The notes: generated by a model from the sequence alone, not told the origin. A stretch of DNA of 7,700 bases from Gammaproteobacteria bacterium (GCA_003228415.1 QIDL01000402.1:1-7700), one strand, 5' to 3'; shown: positions 1-6,374, counted from the stretch's first letter. Translations and numbers: made by a program.

Positions 1-567
1 TACCGTTGCACCCAGATCCATGATGGCCTGGGTGTAGTCGGCGCCGCGGGTGGCGGGCGTGTGGGTCTCGGCACAAATCCACAGTTCACGGGCGATCGCC
101 GTCAGTCCCGGATAACCGGCCACCGCATGGAAGCGGGCGAGCACGCGTTTTACGTTGCCATCCAGAATCGCAGCGCGACCGCCCTGGGCTATGGCGACGA
201 TGGCGCCGGCGGTAGAGCGTCCGACACCGGGCAGGGACTCGAGTCGTTTCACCGACGAGGGCAACTCGCCGTCGAACTCACTGAGAACCTGCTGTGCGGC
301 CTTATGAAGATTGCGGCCGCGGGCGTAGTAGCCGAGCCCGGTCCACTGATGGAGCACCTCATCCTGGTGGGCGGCTGCCAGATCCTTGATGTCCGGAAAG
401 CGGGCCATGAACTTTTCGAAGTAGGGGATCACCGTGGCAACCTGGGTCTGTTGCAGCATGATCTCGGAGACCCAGACCCGGTAGGCGCTGATGTTCTGCC
501 GCCAGGGTAGATCCTGGCGGCCGTGCTGGTCATACCAGTGGAGGAGTCGGGTGGCGAACCAGTCCAT
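1..567 (-). CDS. mutY: MutY, A/G-specific adenine DNA glycosylase (5' part, runs off the window)
   Basis: MutY is a base-excision repair glycosylase that removes adenine mispaired with 8-oxoguanine or guanine, preventing G:C to T:A transversions. The frame is open from an ATG at 565-567 to the window edge, giving 189 residues of a protein usually about 350 long. Visible family motifs are LPWR near residue 20, SEIMLQQTQV with the catalytic glutamate at E35, GLGYYARGRNLHKAA at 77-91, the helix-hairpin-helix LPGVGRSTAGAI at 112-123, and ILDGNVKRVLARF with the catalytic aspartate at D136. The sequence ends at MDLGA, just before the expected iron-sulfur cysteines, which lie outside the window together with the C-terminal NUDIX-like domain. 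It starts 22 nt after the AsmA stop, with no strong Shine-Dalgarno, so it is probably translated from the upstream gene's transcript. The identification is firm. Confidence 0.97.
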   Translation of the reverse strand, partial: MDWFATRLLHWYDQHGRQDLPWRQNISAYRVWVSEIMLQQTQVATVIPYFEKFMARFPDIKDLAAAHQDEVLHQWTGLGYYARGRNLHKAAQQVLSEFDGELPSSVKRLESLPGVGRSTAGAIVAIAQGGRAAILDGNVKRVLARFHAVAGYPGLTAIARELWICAETHTPATRGADYTQAIMDLGATV

Positions 568-589
568 GGCAGGAAACGTCGGTCTGACC

Positions 590-2113
590 TCAGTCCTTTG
601 CAGGCTTGCGCTTCAGCGAATCGCCCAGCAGGTCCAGAAGCCCGCGCGCGGCTTCCCGGTATTCTTCCGGCACCTCTTCTTCAATCTTGCGATCTATTTT
701 CTCGCGGATCTCACTGCCTTGTTCCGACGTGAGCACCGCGGCAACGAGATTGCGGGTCGCTTCGGGTTTCACGCCACATTTTGGTTCTTCCAGCGTGCCG
801 CTACAGCTGAGTGGAATCGGCAGACCCAGCAGCACAGGATTGACATCGAAGCCCACAATGTCCGGATTGTCTTCAAAGAGGAATTCCACATCCATATCGA
901 GCGCGTCTGTCAGCGGGTTGTAGACTCCCTGGATCGCCGCGGTCAGGTTGTCCAGCGCAAAGTCCATCTTGTGGTTGGTGCCATTGATCACCCACTCGCC
1001 TGTGAGGCGCTGGTAGTCCCACAGATCTGGCCAGTTGGCGATTCGTGCCTGTTCTTGAAACAAGGCGGCCAGTGATAACAACGGTTGCTTGATCTGAGTG
1101 ATGTCGATCTTGCCCTTGCCGCCGTTGAAGGTGGTGTTGCCCTGGACAGAGTTCACCAGCTCCTGTTCGGTATTGCCGGTCATGGTGATTGCGCCGCTGT
1201 AGGCGAGTGGTGCGATCCATTTCAAGCGCTGGTCCAGCCATACCATCAGAGCTTCGCTGTCCGCGCGATCCAGGTCCGGTTCGATTCGCCATTGCACAGG
1301 CGTTTTGACCGCGTTGATGTCCATCGTCATGCCCGCGCTGCCACCGAAGAAGTCGGGCAGACGAACGTCCGTTGAGCTGTTACCCCCGTCATTTTCCAGG
1401 GTCACCGCCACATCGGTGAAATCTTTCTCTTGCAGGGTAAGCCGATCCAGGTTGCAGGCGCCCGACCAATCCATGCTGCGCCAGATCGAAACAGGAATGA
1501 TGGCATCGATCGGGTCGGCGGCTTGATCTGTGGTTTTGGCGGTTACCGTCAGATTGCAGGCCCCGCTGGCGTCGGTGGTTTCGAATCGGGTGTCGGTGAG
1601 TCGTACGATGTTGGTTGCCGGGTCGAATGCCAGCAGGCCAGCGATTTCCAGAGGCAGCGGCGGCGCGTCACCGGCTGTATGAGTCAGTTGTGCTTCGAAT
1701 GGAGAAGCAACCCCGGGTCGGAAGTCGGTCAGGCGAAAGGTCTGCAGATGAGTCAGGTTTTCGCCCTGTTTGATCGCGAGATCATTCAATGTCAGTGTCT
1801 TGATCTGCCACTGGTCGATATCGCGTGTGCGCACCACGCTCATCAGGTCGATGTTGAGCTTCAGTGAGCCGAGTCGGTATTCGGTTCCTTCGTAGTCGGC
1901 ACTGATGGTTTTGGCAGATAGCGCCAATGGCGGTATGAGCTGCCAGGACAGATCGCCGTCGATGACCACCGGCACGCCGGTCTGATCGGCGATGATCGAT
2001 TCGAGCTCGGGCTTGAATCGATTCGCATCCTGCAGCAGGTAAAGGCCGATGCTGGCAGCAACGAACACCAGCAGGACGAGACTCAACAGACTGCGCATCA
2101 GCAATCGCAACAT
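590..2113 (-). CDS. asmA: AsmA family protein
   Basis: This is a 507-residue inner-membrane-anchored periplasmic protein of the AsmA family. These proteins are related to bridge-like lipid-transfer proteins and affect outer-membrane assembly and lipid balance; the exact role here is inferred. Residues 5-27 form one hydrophobic anchor (LLSLVLLVFVAASIGLYLL). The adjoining part, with VVIDGDLSWQLIPPLALSA around 49-67, is the typical AsmA N-terminal pattern. The long middle is rich in beta strands. The C-terminal AsmA-like segment around 310-450 contains the GNTTFNGGKGKIDI motif, followed by a charged helical tail. At 507 aa it is shorter than E. coli AsmA (617 aa), but I see no frameshift. The ATG is preceded by GAGG with 10-nt spacing. 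It lies between a small unknown gene and mutY, a neighbourhood also known in Pseudomonas. Confidence 0.9.
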   Translation of the reverse strand: MLRLLMRSLLSLVLLVFVAASIGLYLLQDANRFKPELESIIADQTGVPVVIDGDLSWQLIPPLALSAKTISADYEGTEYRLGSLKLNIDLMSVVRTRDIDQWQIKTLTLNDLAIKQGENLTHLQTFRLTDFRPGVASPFEAQLTHTAGDAPPLPLEIAGLLAFDPATNIVRLTDTRFETTDASGACNLTVTAKTTDQAADPIDAIIPVSIWRSMDWSGACNLDRLTLQEKDFTDVAVTLENDGGNSSTDVRLPDFFGGSAGMTMDINAVKTPVQWRIEPDLDRADSEALMVWLDQRLKWIAPLAYSGAITMTGNTEQELVNSVQGNTTFNGGKGKIDITQIKQPLLSLAALFQEQARIANWPDLWDYQRLTGEWVINGTNHKMDFALDNLTAAIQGVYNPLTDALDMDVEFLFEDNPDIVGFDVNPVLLGLPIPLSCSGTLEEPKCGVKPEATRNLVAAVLTSEQGSEIREKIDRKIEEEVPEEYREAARGLLDLLGDSLKRKPAKD

Positions 2114-2123
2114 GAACGGACAT

Positions 2124-2138
2124 CCTCGATTTTCGAGG
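2124..2138 (-). repeat. Short perfect inverted repeat at the asmA leader
   Basis: The arms CCTCGA and TCGAGG pair perfectly around a 3-nt loop. On the asmA mRNA strand the downstream arm contains the GAGG ribosome-binding site, and the upstream arm lies at the predicted transcription start. It could be an operator spanning +1, or a hairpin masking the ribosome site on longer transcripts coming from the 75-aa gene. It is short, so chance is possible. Confidence 0.35.
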
Positions 2139-2142
2139 GTGC

Positions 2143-2148
2143 ATTATA
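2143..2148 (-). promoter_or_regulatory. Perfect -10 box (TATAAT) upstream of the AsmA gene
   Basis: On the minus strand, TATAAT lies 29 nt before the AsmA start codon. No good -35 hexamer is visible at 16-18 nt; the best positions are weak and GC-rich. Transcription would start near 2136, leaving a 5' leader of only about 23 nt. It probably drives asmA and mutY separately from the small upstream gene. Confidence 0.55.
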
Positions 2149-2197
2149 GAGCGACTCCCCGTCGTTCCGCTGAATCGTCGGAAAAGTTTATGAGCGC

Positions 2198-2425
2198 TCA
2201 GTAATCAGGTGCGATGGGCTCTGAGGCGCTGCGTCGACGGATTTTCAGGCTGCGTAGCGGTTTCGGCCACAGTGGGGCGCCGGAGAGTCGACGACACTGG
2301 CGAACGTGATCGTTGAGTGCGCCTTCGGCATCGTCATGGCTGGTAAAAGGCCCTTTCGCCAGATTGCCTCTCACATTGAAATACCAGAGGTCATCTTCAC
2401 CCTGGTAGATCCGTTCGATATTCAT
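2198..2425 (-). CDS. Small hypothetical protein, DUF6316-like (75 aa)
   Basis: A 75-residue soluble protein with no signal peptide or membrane segment. The first half has the pattern LWYFNVRGNLAKGPFTSHDDAEGAL (residues 13-37, written here in outline: a WYF strand, then GPF, then an Asp/Ala-rich helix). This resembles the small DUF6316-type proteins of pseudomonads, in which an aromatic strand, a GPF turn and a helix recur; that assignment is from memory. The C-terminal third is basic (RRRS) and probably disordered. The ATG lacks a clear Shine-Dalgarno; an AAAGGA lies about 25 nt upstream, too far to be ideal. It is divergent from the 132-aa gene and reads in the same direction as asmA, 84 bp upstream of it. 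Function unknown. Confidence 0.65.
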   Translation of the reverse strand: MNIERIYQGEDDLWYFNVRGNLAKGPFTSHDDAEGALNDHVRQCRRLSGAPLWPKPLRSLKIRRRSASEPIAPDY

Positions 2426-2470
2426 CGGAGTGTGTGCCCACGTACTGCTGTCCTTTAGCCTGGGAAATCA

Positions 2471-2493
2471 CGCGATCCTCGCGCAATCCTCGC
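2471..2493. promoter_or_regulatory. Operator-like repeats in the divergent intergenic region
   Basis: The 129-bp divergent region 2426-2554 contains the 8-mer ATCCTCGC twice (2475-2482 and 2486-2493), 11 bp apart, about one helical turn. The first copy is also part of a small inverted repeat, CGCGA-TCC-TCGCG (2471-2483). A position between two divergent genes and helical phasing are typical of a protein-binding site, but nothing identifies a regulator. Confidence 0.3.
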
Positions 2494-2525
2494 AGGAATT
2501 TCATCACACTTTGCGGAACTTGATG

Positions 2526-2531
2526 TATAAA
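2526..2531 (+). promoter_or_regulatory. Candidate -10 box for the 132-aa gene and hisBA
   Basis: TATAAA lies 23 nt before the GTG start of the 132-aa gene. The -35 region at proper spacing (around TCACAC) is a weak match, so this promoter call rests on the AT-rich hexamer and its location. Confidence 0.35.
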
Positions 2532-2540
2532 CATGTAATG

Positions 2541-2547
2541 AAAGGAG
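2541..2547 (+). promoter_or_regulatory. Strong ribosome binding site that decides a GTG start
   Basis: AAAGGAG is a near-perfect Shine-Dalgarno with 7-nt spacing to the GTG at 2555. This favours GTG over the nearby ATGs at 2534 and 2538, which are followed by stops (ATG-TAA, and a six-codon frame ending in a TGA that overlaps the GTG). Confidence 0.75.
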
Positions 2548-2554
2548 ACGTCGG

Positions 2555-2953
2555 GTGAGTGTCGAACGCTTTGATCCCAGAGCAATTACACCAGGGTTGA
2601 ATGCTGCGGTCGTGGCCGAGCTGTTGGTTGCGGCCGAACGATCGGGTGAAGATAACTTCGGGCTGCTGGATGAGCGAATTACCGAGCTGGCTCGGGTGGC
2701 GCGGCAGGACGGCGGCAGCGACTGGGTCGCAGTGGCAGAAACACTCGAAGATGCCGATCTCGAAAAACTGATTCGATTGTTCACTGTCGCGGAGCGATTG
2801 CCGGGGTGGGAAGCGGGTGCGAAATCCCCCGTGATTCCGCTGGCGCGCCAATTGAAAAAGCGTGGCCGGTATCCAGAAGCGCTGACTGCCTGGATCAAGT
2901 CACAAACCGACAACCGGTTTCTCCCGTACGGCAGTTTGATGGATCGGCTCTAA
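2555..2953 (+). CDS. Conserved-looking hypothetical protein upstream of hisB (132 aa)
   Basis: I do not recognise a named family. The 132-residue protein is soluble, acidic and mostly helical, with no signal peptide or membrane segment. Its most distinctive part is the C-terminus (about 116-132), with WIKSQTDNRFLPYGSLMDRL-type features: a Trp-Ile pair, Asn-Arg, an LPYG turn and a final Asp-Arg-Leu. That aromatic, glycine-containing end looks conserved rather than random. The start is a GTG chosen for the strong AAAGGAG upstream. It stands 52 nt before hisB in the same direction, so it may be co-transcribed with the histidine genes, although a possible -10 lies between them. Small unknown genes occur at this position in related genomes as far as I recall; a role in histidine synthesis cannot be inferred from the sequence. 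Confidence 0.75.
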   Translation: MSVERFDPRAITPGLNAAVVAELLVAAERSGEDNFGLLDERITELARVARQDGGSDWVAVAETLEDADLEKLIRLFTVAERLPGWEAGAKSPVIPLARQLKKRGRYPEALTAWIKSQTDNRFLPYGSLMDRL

Positions 2954-2971
2954 TCTGTCGGGGCACTGGAG

Positions 2972-2977
2972 TATACT
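2972..2977 (+). promoter_or_regulatory. Candidate -10 box for hisB
   Basis: TATACT lies 28 nt before the hisB ATG, in the 52-nt gap after the 132-aa gene. The -35 match is poor (TCTAAT at 17-nt spacing). No histidine-rich leader peptide or attenuator hairpin is visible here, so enteric-type his attenuation is not supported. Confidence 0.4.
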
Positions 2978-3005
2978 TGCGCCGTTTTTTCAGGGTCGTC
3001 AGACG

Positions 3006-3614
3006 ATGAGTGAGCAAGCTCCGAGCCCACGTACGGCTTCGGTGAATCGAAATACGCAGGAAACCCGGATCTCCGCGCGAGTGAACCTGGATGGGAGCGG
3101 TGCCACGATGCTGGAGACCGGTTTGCCGTTCTTTGAGCACATGCTCACTCAGATTGCCCGCCACGGGCTGATCGACCTGGAGATCAAAGCAGCCGGCGAT
3201 CTGGCGGTGGACGCCCACCATACCGTCGAAGATGTGGGCATCGTGCTGGGACAAGCGGTGGCAAAGGCCGCCGGTGACAAGCAGGGTATCACTCGTTATG
3301 GCCACGCCTATGTGCCGCTCGATGAAGCGTTATCCCGTGTGGTGGTGGACTTTTCCGGTCGGCCGGGCCTCGTCTACCGGGTCGACTATGTGCGTGACAG
3401 AGTCGGCGATTTCGATGTGGACCTGCTTCGGGAATTTTTCCAGGGCTTTGTGAATCATGCCCATCTGACACTGCATGCGGAGAATCTGCGAGGGGATAAC
3501 GCGCACCATCAGGCAGAAACCCTGTTCAAGGCCTTTGGCCGGGCCTTGCGTATGGCGCTCACCGCGGATGCACGAATGGCCGGTCAGATCCCGTCTACCA
3601 AGGGCAGTCTATAA
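3006..3614 (+). CDS. hisB: HisB, imidazoleglycerol-phosphate dehydratase
   Basis: HisB converts imidazole glycerol phosphate to imidazole acetol phosphate in cytosolic histidine synthesis, using manganese. The 202-residue length fits the monofunctional enzyme; there is no fused histidinol-phosphatase domain as in E. coli. Recognisable motifs, in order, are RNTQET (15-20), the LPFFEHMLTQIARHGL block (38-53), the metal-binding AHHTVED (70-76), the DFSGRPG turn (114-120), the second metal motif AHHQAET (165-171) and the terminal STKG (197-200). The ATG has an AGGG 10 nt upstream. The stop is only 3 nt before hisA, so the two are surely co-transcribed. In the usual gammaproteobacterial order hisH would lie between them; it is absent. 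All expected ligands are present, so the enzyme looks active. Confidence 0.97.
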   Translation: MSEQAPSPRTASVNRNTQETRISARVNLDGSGATMLETGLPFFEHMLTQIARHGLIDLEIKAAGDLAVDAHHTVEDVGIVLGQAVAKAAGDKQGITRYGHAYVPLDEALSRVVVDFSGRPGLVYRVDYVRDRVGDFDVDLLREFFQGFVNHAHLTLHAENLRGDNAHHQAETLFKAFGRALRMALTADARMAGQIPSTKGSL

Positions 3615-3617
3615 ACC

Positions 3618-4361
3618 ATGTTGCTGGTGCCTGCCATCGATCTGAAAGATGGTCGCTGCGTGCGTTTGAAGCAGGGTCGGATGGACGAGGTCACGGTATT
3701 TTCCGATGATCCGGTGGCCATGGCTCGACACTGGGCGCAGCAGGGTTGCAGACGCTTGCACCTGGTGGATCTCGATGGCGCCTTAGCGGGTCAGCCCAGG
3801 AATCGGGAGCTGATACACGCCATCGCCGAGGCAATGGGCGAGGTGCCCGTGCAGATAGGGGGCGGTATTCGTGATCTGGAAACCATCGGCGCCTATCTGG
3901 AGGCGGGAGTCTCCCAGGCGATTGTTGGTACCCGGGCGATTGAAGAGCCGGAGTTTCTCGCACAGGCGGCGGCGGCTTTCCCGGGGTGCGTGATCCTCGG
4001 CCTCGATGCCCGGGACGGGTTGCTGGCCGTTCACGGCTGGGATGACACCTCGACAATGGAGGCGGTGCGCTTTGCCAGTGACGCTTCCGGGTTGGATCTT
4101 GCCGGCATTGTTTATACCGACATCAGCCGCGACGGCATGCTGACGGGGGTCAACGTCGAGGCCACCGTGGCACTTGCCGAGGCGACAGTTCTGCCGGTGA
4201 TTGCTTCAGGAGGGGTGACCAGCCTCGAAGACATCGGCGCCCTCAAGCGTGCATTTGCAGCCTCATCGGGCACTCTGATGGGCGCCATTACTGGCCGGGC
4301 GATATACTCGGGGACTCTGGAGTTCCGTGCAGGGCAAGCGTTGTTCGATCAGGCGGCTTGA
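3618..4361 (+). CDS. hisA: HisA, ProFAR isomerase (phosphoribosylformimino-AICAR-phosphate isomerase)
   Basis: HisA opens the ribose ring of ProFAR to give PRFAR, the substrate of the HisH-HisF synthase. The 247-residue (beta/alpha)8 barrel is full length. It shows PAIDLKDGRCVRL with catalytic D8, the phosphate-binding QIGGGIR (79-85), GLDARDG with the second catalytic aspartate D130, YTDISRDGML (166-175) with T167, and the second phosphate loop ASGGVTS (196-202). The DxxDG and GGG features together with D130 separate it from the homologous HisF. It starts 3 nt after hisB, with an AGGG about 13 nt upstream inside hisB. No hisF follows: the last 74 bp overlap, on the opposite strand, the 3' end of the deacetylase-like gene. 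No terminator is visible at the convergence. Confidence 0.97.
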   Translation: MLLVPAIDLKDGRCVRLKQGRMDEVTVFSDDPVAMARHWAQQGCRRLHLVDLDGALAGQPRNRELIHAIAEAMGEVPVQIGGGIRDLETIGAYLEAGVSQAIVGTRAIEEPEFLAQAAAAFPGCVILGLDARDGLLAVHGWDDTSTMEAVRFASDASGLDLAGIVYTDISRDGMLTGVNVEATVALAEATVLPVIASGGVTSLEDIGALKRAFAASSGTLMGAITGRAIYSGTLEFRAGQALFDQAA

Positions 4362-5190
4362 ATTCTCCGGACTTTTTGATTTTGGCGGTGGCAGCGGCAC
4401 GGCCGTCACCGACCAGTTGGCTCAGGGTAATCAGGTGTATGTCCCCAGGAAGTGCGCCGAGGCGTGCCTCGAGAAATTCCAGAGTCCTCCGATGCGGATG
4501 CGCAATGATCACCGCGTGGCCCTTACGCCGGGCAATCTGCAAGCCGCGTTGAAAAGCGGCATTCATGAATTCGGCGGTCTGGACGTGGTCAAGAAACACG
4601 TCCCTCCGTATCGCAGGTACCTGCCAGTCTCTGGCGGTGGATTCGGCGACCGTATTCGGCGTGGTACGACTGTCCAGAAAGAACAGGCCCCGTTTGGCGA
4701 TGCTCGCCATCAGCCAGTCCATGGGTACCCGCTGGGCGGTGAGCAGACTGCCGGTGTGATTGCTGACGCCGGTTGCCCGAGGCAGGCGTGCCAGCGAGGC
4801 GCTGAATTCCCGATCGAATCGGTCGGCCGACATGGCCAGCTGTAATGTGCCGGGTTCGGTCCACCTGGGCTTAAGGGGTTCCATCGGTTGGTGCAGGATA
4901 ATCTCCCGACCCGCTTGCGTTGCGGCCGCGGCGATCGATTGGGCGTGTGGGGCGAAGGGCAACAGGCCCAGGGTCAGTTCCACCGGCATATCGAGAACTC
5001 GCTCCGCGCGACTCAGGTTGTAGCCCATATCATCGATGACGATGGCCAGTTCGGCGGCGTCGGAACGGAGGGGTAACAAGTAGATCAACGATGTGATCAA
5101 CGCCAGTTGCAGAACTTTGAGAGGACGACCGGCTATGGTGTTCTCGCGGAAAGCCAGCGGACGTGGTAAAGAATGCCCGGAGCAGGACAC
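4288..5190 (-). CDS. yibQ: Divergent polysaccharide deacetylase family protein (YibQ-like)
   Basis: This is a predicted exported protein of the divergent polysaccharide deacetylase family (YibQ, formerly DUF610), a deacetylase-like fold whose substrate is not established. A signal-like hydrophobic segment covers residues 26-41, with likely cleavage near SDAAE (43-47). The domain runs about 47-260: AIVIDDMGYN (49-58) with an Asp pair, LHQPMEP (99-105), SNHTGSLLT (143-151), FFLDSRT (170-176), RDVFLDH (196-202) and IAHPHRRT (229-236). It is the last gene of gpmI-envC-ctpA-yibQ, the usual company. The GTG start overlaps the ctpA stop by one base (TAGTG); it lies in a 12-mer shared with the palindromic repeat, and the start leaves a long 24-residue n-region, so the true start is uncertain. 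Residues 261-300 form a polar tail past the family core, and 277-300 are antisense to hisA. Confidence 0.9.
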   Translation of the reverse strand: MSCSGHSLPRPLAFRENTIAGRPLKVLQLALITSLIYLLPLRSDAAELAIVIDDMGYNLSRAERVLDMPVELTLGLLPFAPHAQSIAAAATQAGREIILHQPMEPLKPRWTEPGTLQLAMSADRFDREFSASLARLPRATGVSNHTGSLLTAQRVPMDWLMASIAKRGLFFLDSRTTPNTVAESTARDWQVPAIRRDVFLDHVQTAEFMNAAFQRGLQIARRKGHAVIIAHPHRRTLEFLEARLGALPGDIHLITLSQLVGDGRAAATAKIKKSGEFKPPDRTTLALHGTPESPSISPGQ

Positions 5191-5193
5191 TAG
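5182..5193 (-). repeat. 12-mer CTAGTGTCCTGC at the ctpA/yibQ junction
   Basis: On the minus strand CTAGTGTCCTGC contains both the ctpA stop (TAG) and the yibQ start (GTG). The identical 12-mer occurs at 6466-6477, where it contains the envC stop and the outer end of the 54-bp inverted repeat. It could be a degenerate remnant of the same element. In 7.7 kb a few chance 12-mer matches are expected; what argues against chance is the same placement on consecutive stop codons. Confidence 0.4.
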
Positions 5194-6374
5194 AGGCGGG
5201 CGTGCAGCCCCTCCACGGGCGCGGCGTCTTTCAGCATTGAAAGCGCTTTATCCAGCAGAGCCGAGTCGTCGCGACCATCAGAGGACTCGAAGGCAACGTC
5301 TGGTTCGATACCTATTTTGTGAATCGAGCGGCCGTTTGGCGTGTAGTAGTAGGCAGTGGTGAGCTTGATGGCGCGATCGCCAGTCAGGGGCATCACTGAC
5401 TGCACCGAGCCCTTGCCATAGCTCCTGGACCCGAGTAGTTGTGCCCGGGCATGATCCTGCAATGCGCCAGCGACAATCTCGGCGGCGGACGCGGATCCTG
5501 CATTGATGAGTATCACGATGGGCTTGCCGTCGAGCGCGTCCCGACCGGATGCCCGGTACTTCAGATGGCTCGATGGCAAACGGCCTTCGGTATAAACGAT
5601 CAGGCCATCTTTCAAAAACACATCGGCTACCGCCACGGAAGCCTGCAGCACGCCGCCCGGATTGTTTCTGAGATCCAATACCAGCCCGTCGAGGCCGGCA
5701 TCGGTTTCCGCCTCGAGATCCTTCAGCACGCCGCTGAACTCTTCGCCGGTGTTGGACTGAAATTGTGATATGCGGATGTAGCCGTAACCGGGTTCGATCA
5801 TGCGTCCTCTGACGCTGGCAATTTTGATCTGGGCCCGGGTGAGTTTCAGATCGAATGGTTCGGATTCGTTTGAGCGCCGAACACGCATGTCAACGGATGT
5901 GCCGGGTTCGCCGCGCAACAGCTCCACCACCTCGATCAGCTTGCGTCCGCGCAACGACTCACTGTCGAGTTCAATGATCCTGTCGCCCGGTTGTAACCCC
6001 GCCCGGCTCGCAGGGGTGTTGTCCAGCGGCGCGATCACCGTGAAATAGTCTTCGACCAGACCGAGTTCGATACCGACACCGCCGAAACGACCCTGAGTTT
6101 CTTCCTGCAGATCATCGAACTCCGATGGATCAAGATAGTTGGAGTGACCGTCCAGGTTGTCGAGCATCCCGTGTAGCGCGTTACTCACCAGGTCGTTTTT
6201 ATCGACTTCGTCAACATAGGACGAATGCACTCGATTGAGCACCTCGTCGAATGTCAGGGCCTCAACGCTCTCACCCCGATGGTCGAACCAGACCCGATAG
6301 CCGGTAATGCCAAGCGTAATGCCACTGACCATGCTCACAACGATGCCGACCAGGGTAATAGGGCGAAGATTCAT
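5190..6374 (-). CDS. ctpA: CtpA, carboxy-terminal processing protease (S41 family)
   Basis: CtpA/Prc-type S41 serine proteases cut proteins from near their C-termini in the periplasm; in pseudomonads CtpA degrades peptidoglycan hydrolases. I choose the ATG at 6372-6374 (394 residues), which begins directly with an N-terminal membrane segment (about 7-25, LVGIVVSMVSGITLGITG). A GTG at 6432-6434 would add 20 residues, but it lies inside the inverted repeat and the extension has no export-signal character. The ATG, however, lacks a clear Shine-Dalgarno. Then come an N-terminal helical part with LDGHSNYLDP (74-83), a PDZ domain (about 95-175, FGGVGIELG to GDRIIELDSESL), and the protease core with LDLRNNPGG (233-241), NAGSASAAEI with nucleophile S296, and SYGKGSVQ with catalytic K321. 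All key residues are intact. It stops with TAG overlapping the next gene's GTG. Confidence 0.95.
   Translation of the reverse strand: MNLRPITLVGIVVSMVSGITLGITGYRVWFDHRGESVEALTFDEVLNRVHSSYVDEVDKNDLVSNALHGMLDNLDGHSNYLDPSEFDDLQEETQGRFGGVGIELGLVEDYFTVIAPLDNTPASRAGLQPGDRIIELDSESLRGRKLIEVVELLRGEPGTSVDMRVRRSNESEPFDLKLTRAQIKIASVRGRMIEPGYGYIRISQFQSNTGEEFSGVLKDLEAETDAGLDGLVLDLRNNPGGVLQASVAVADVFLKDGLIVYTEGRLPSSHLKYRASGRDALDGKPIVILINAGSASAAEIVAGALQDHARAQLLGSRSYGKGSVQSVMPLTGDRAIKLTTAYYYTPNGRSIHKIGIEPDVAFESSDGRDDSALLDKALSMLKDAAPVEGLHARL

Noticed and set aside
491..1075. Plus-strand open frame of 194 codons across mutY and asmA.
   Set aside because: It crosses a gene boundary antisense to two confidently identified genes and has shadow-like composition.
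2191..2200. Perfect 10-bp palindrome TGAGCGCTCA at the stop of the 75-aa gene, followed on its strand by TTTT a few bases later, considered as a terminator.
   Set aside because: The palindrome has no loop, so the stem would be too short for a hairpin, and the T-run is not adjacent.
2455..2913. Minus-strand open frame of 152 codons over the 132-aa gene.
   Set aside because: It is serine- and arginine-rich, has no motifs or ribosome site, and lies opposite a better-supported gene; typical of shadow frames in GC-rich DNA.
2954..3005. Search for a his leader peptide or attenuator before hisB.
   Set aside because: The 52-nt gap holds no histidine codon run and no stable alternating hairpins.
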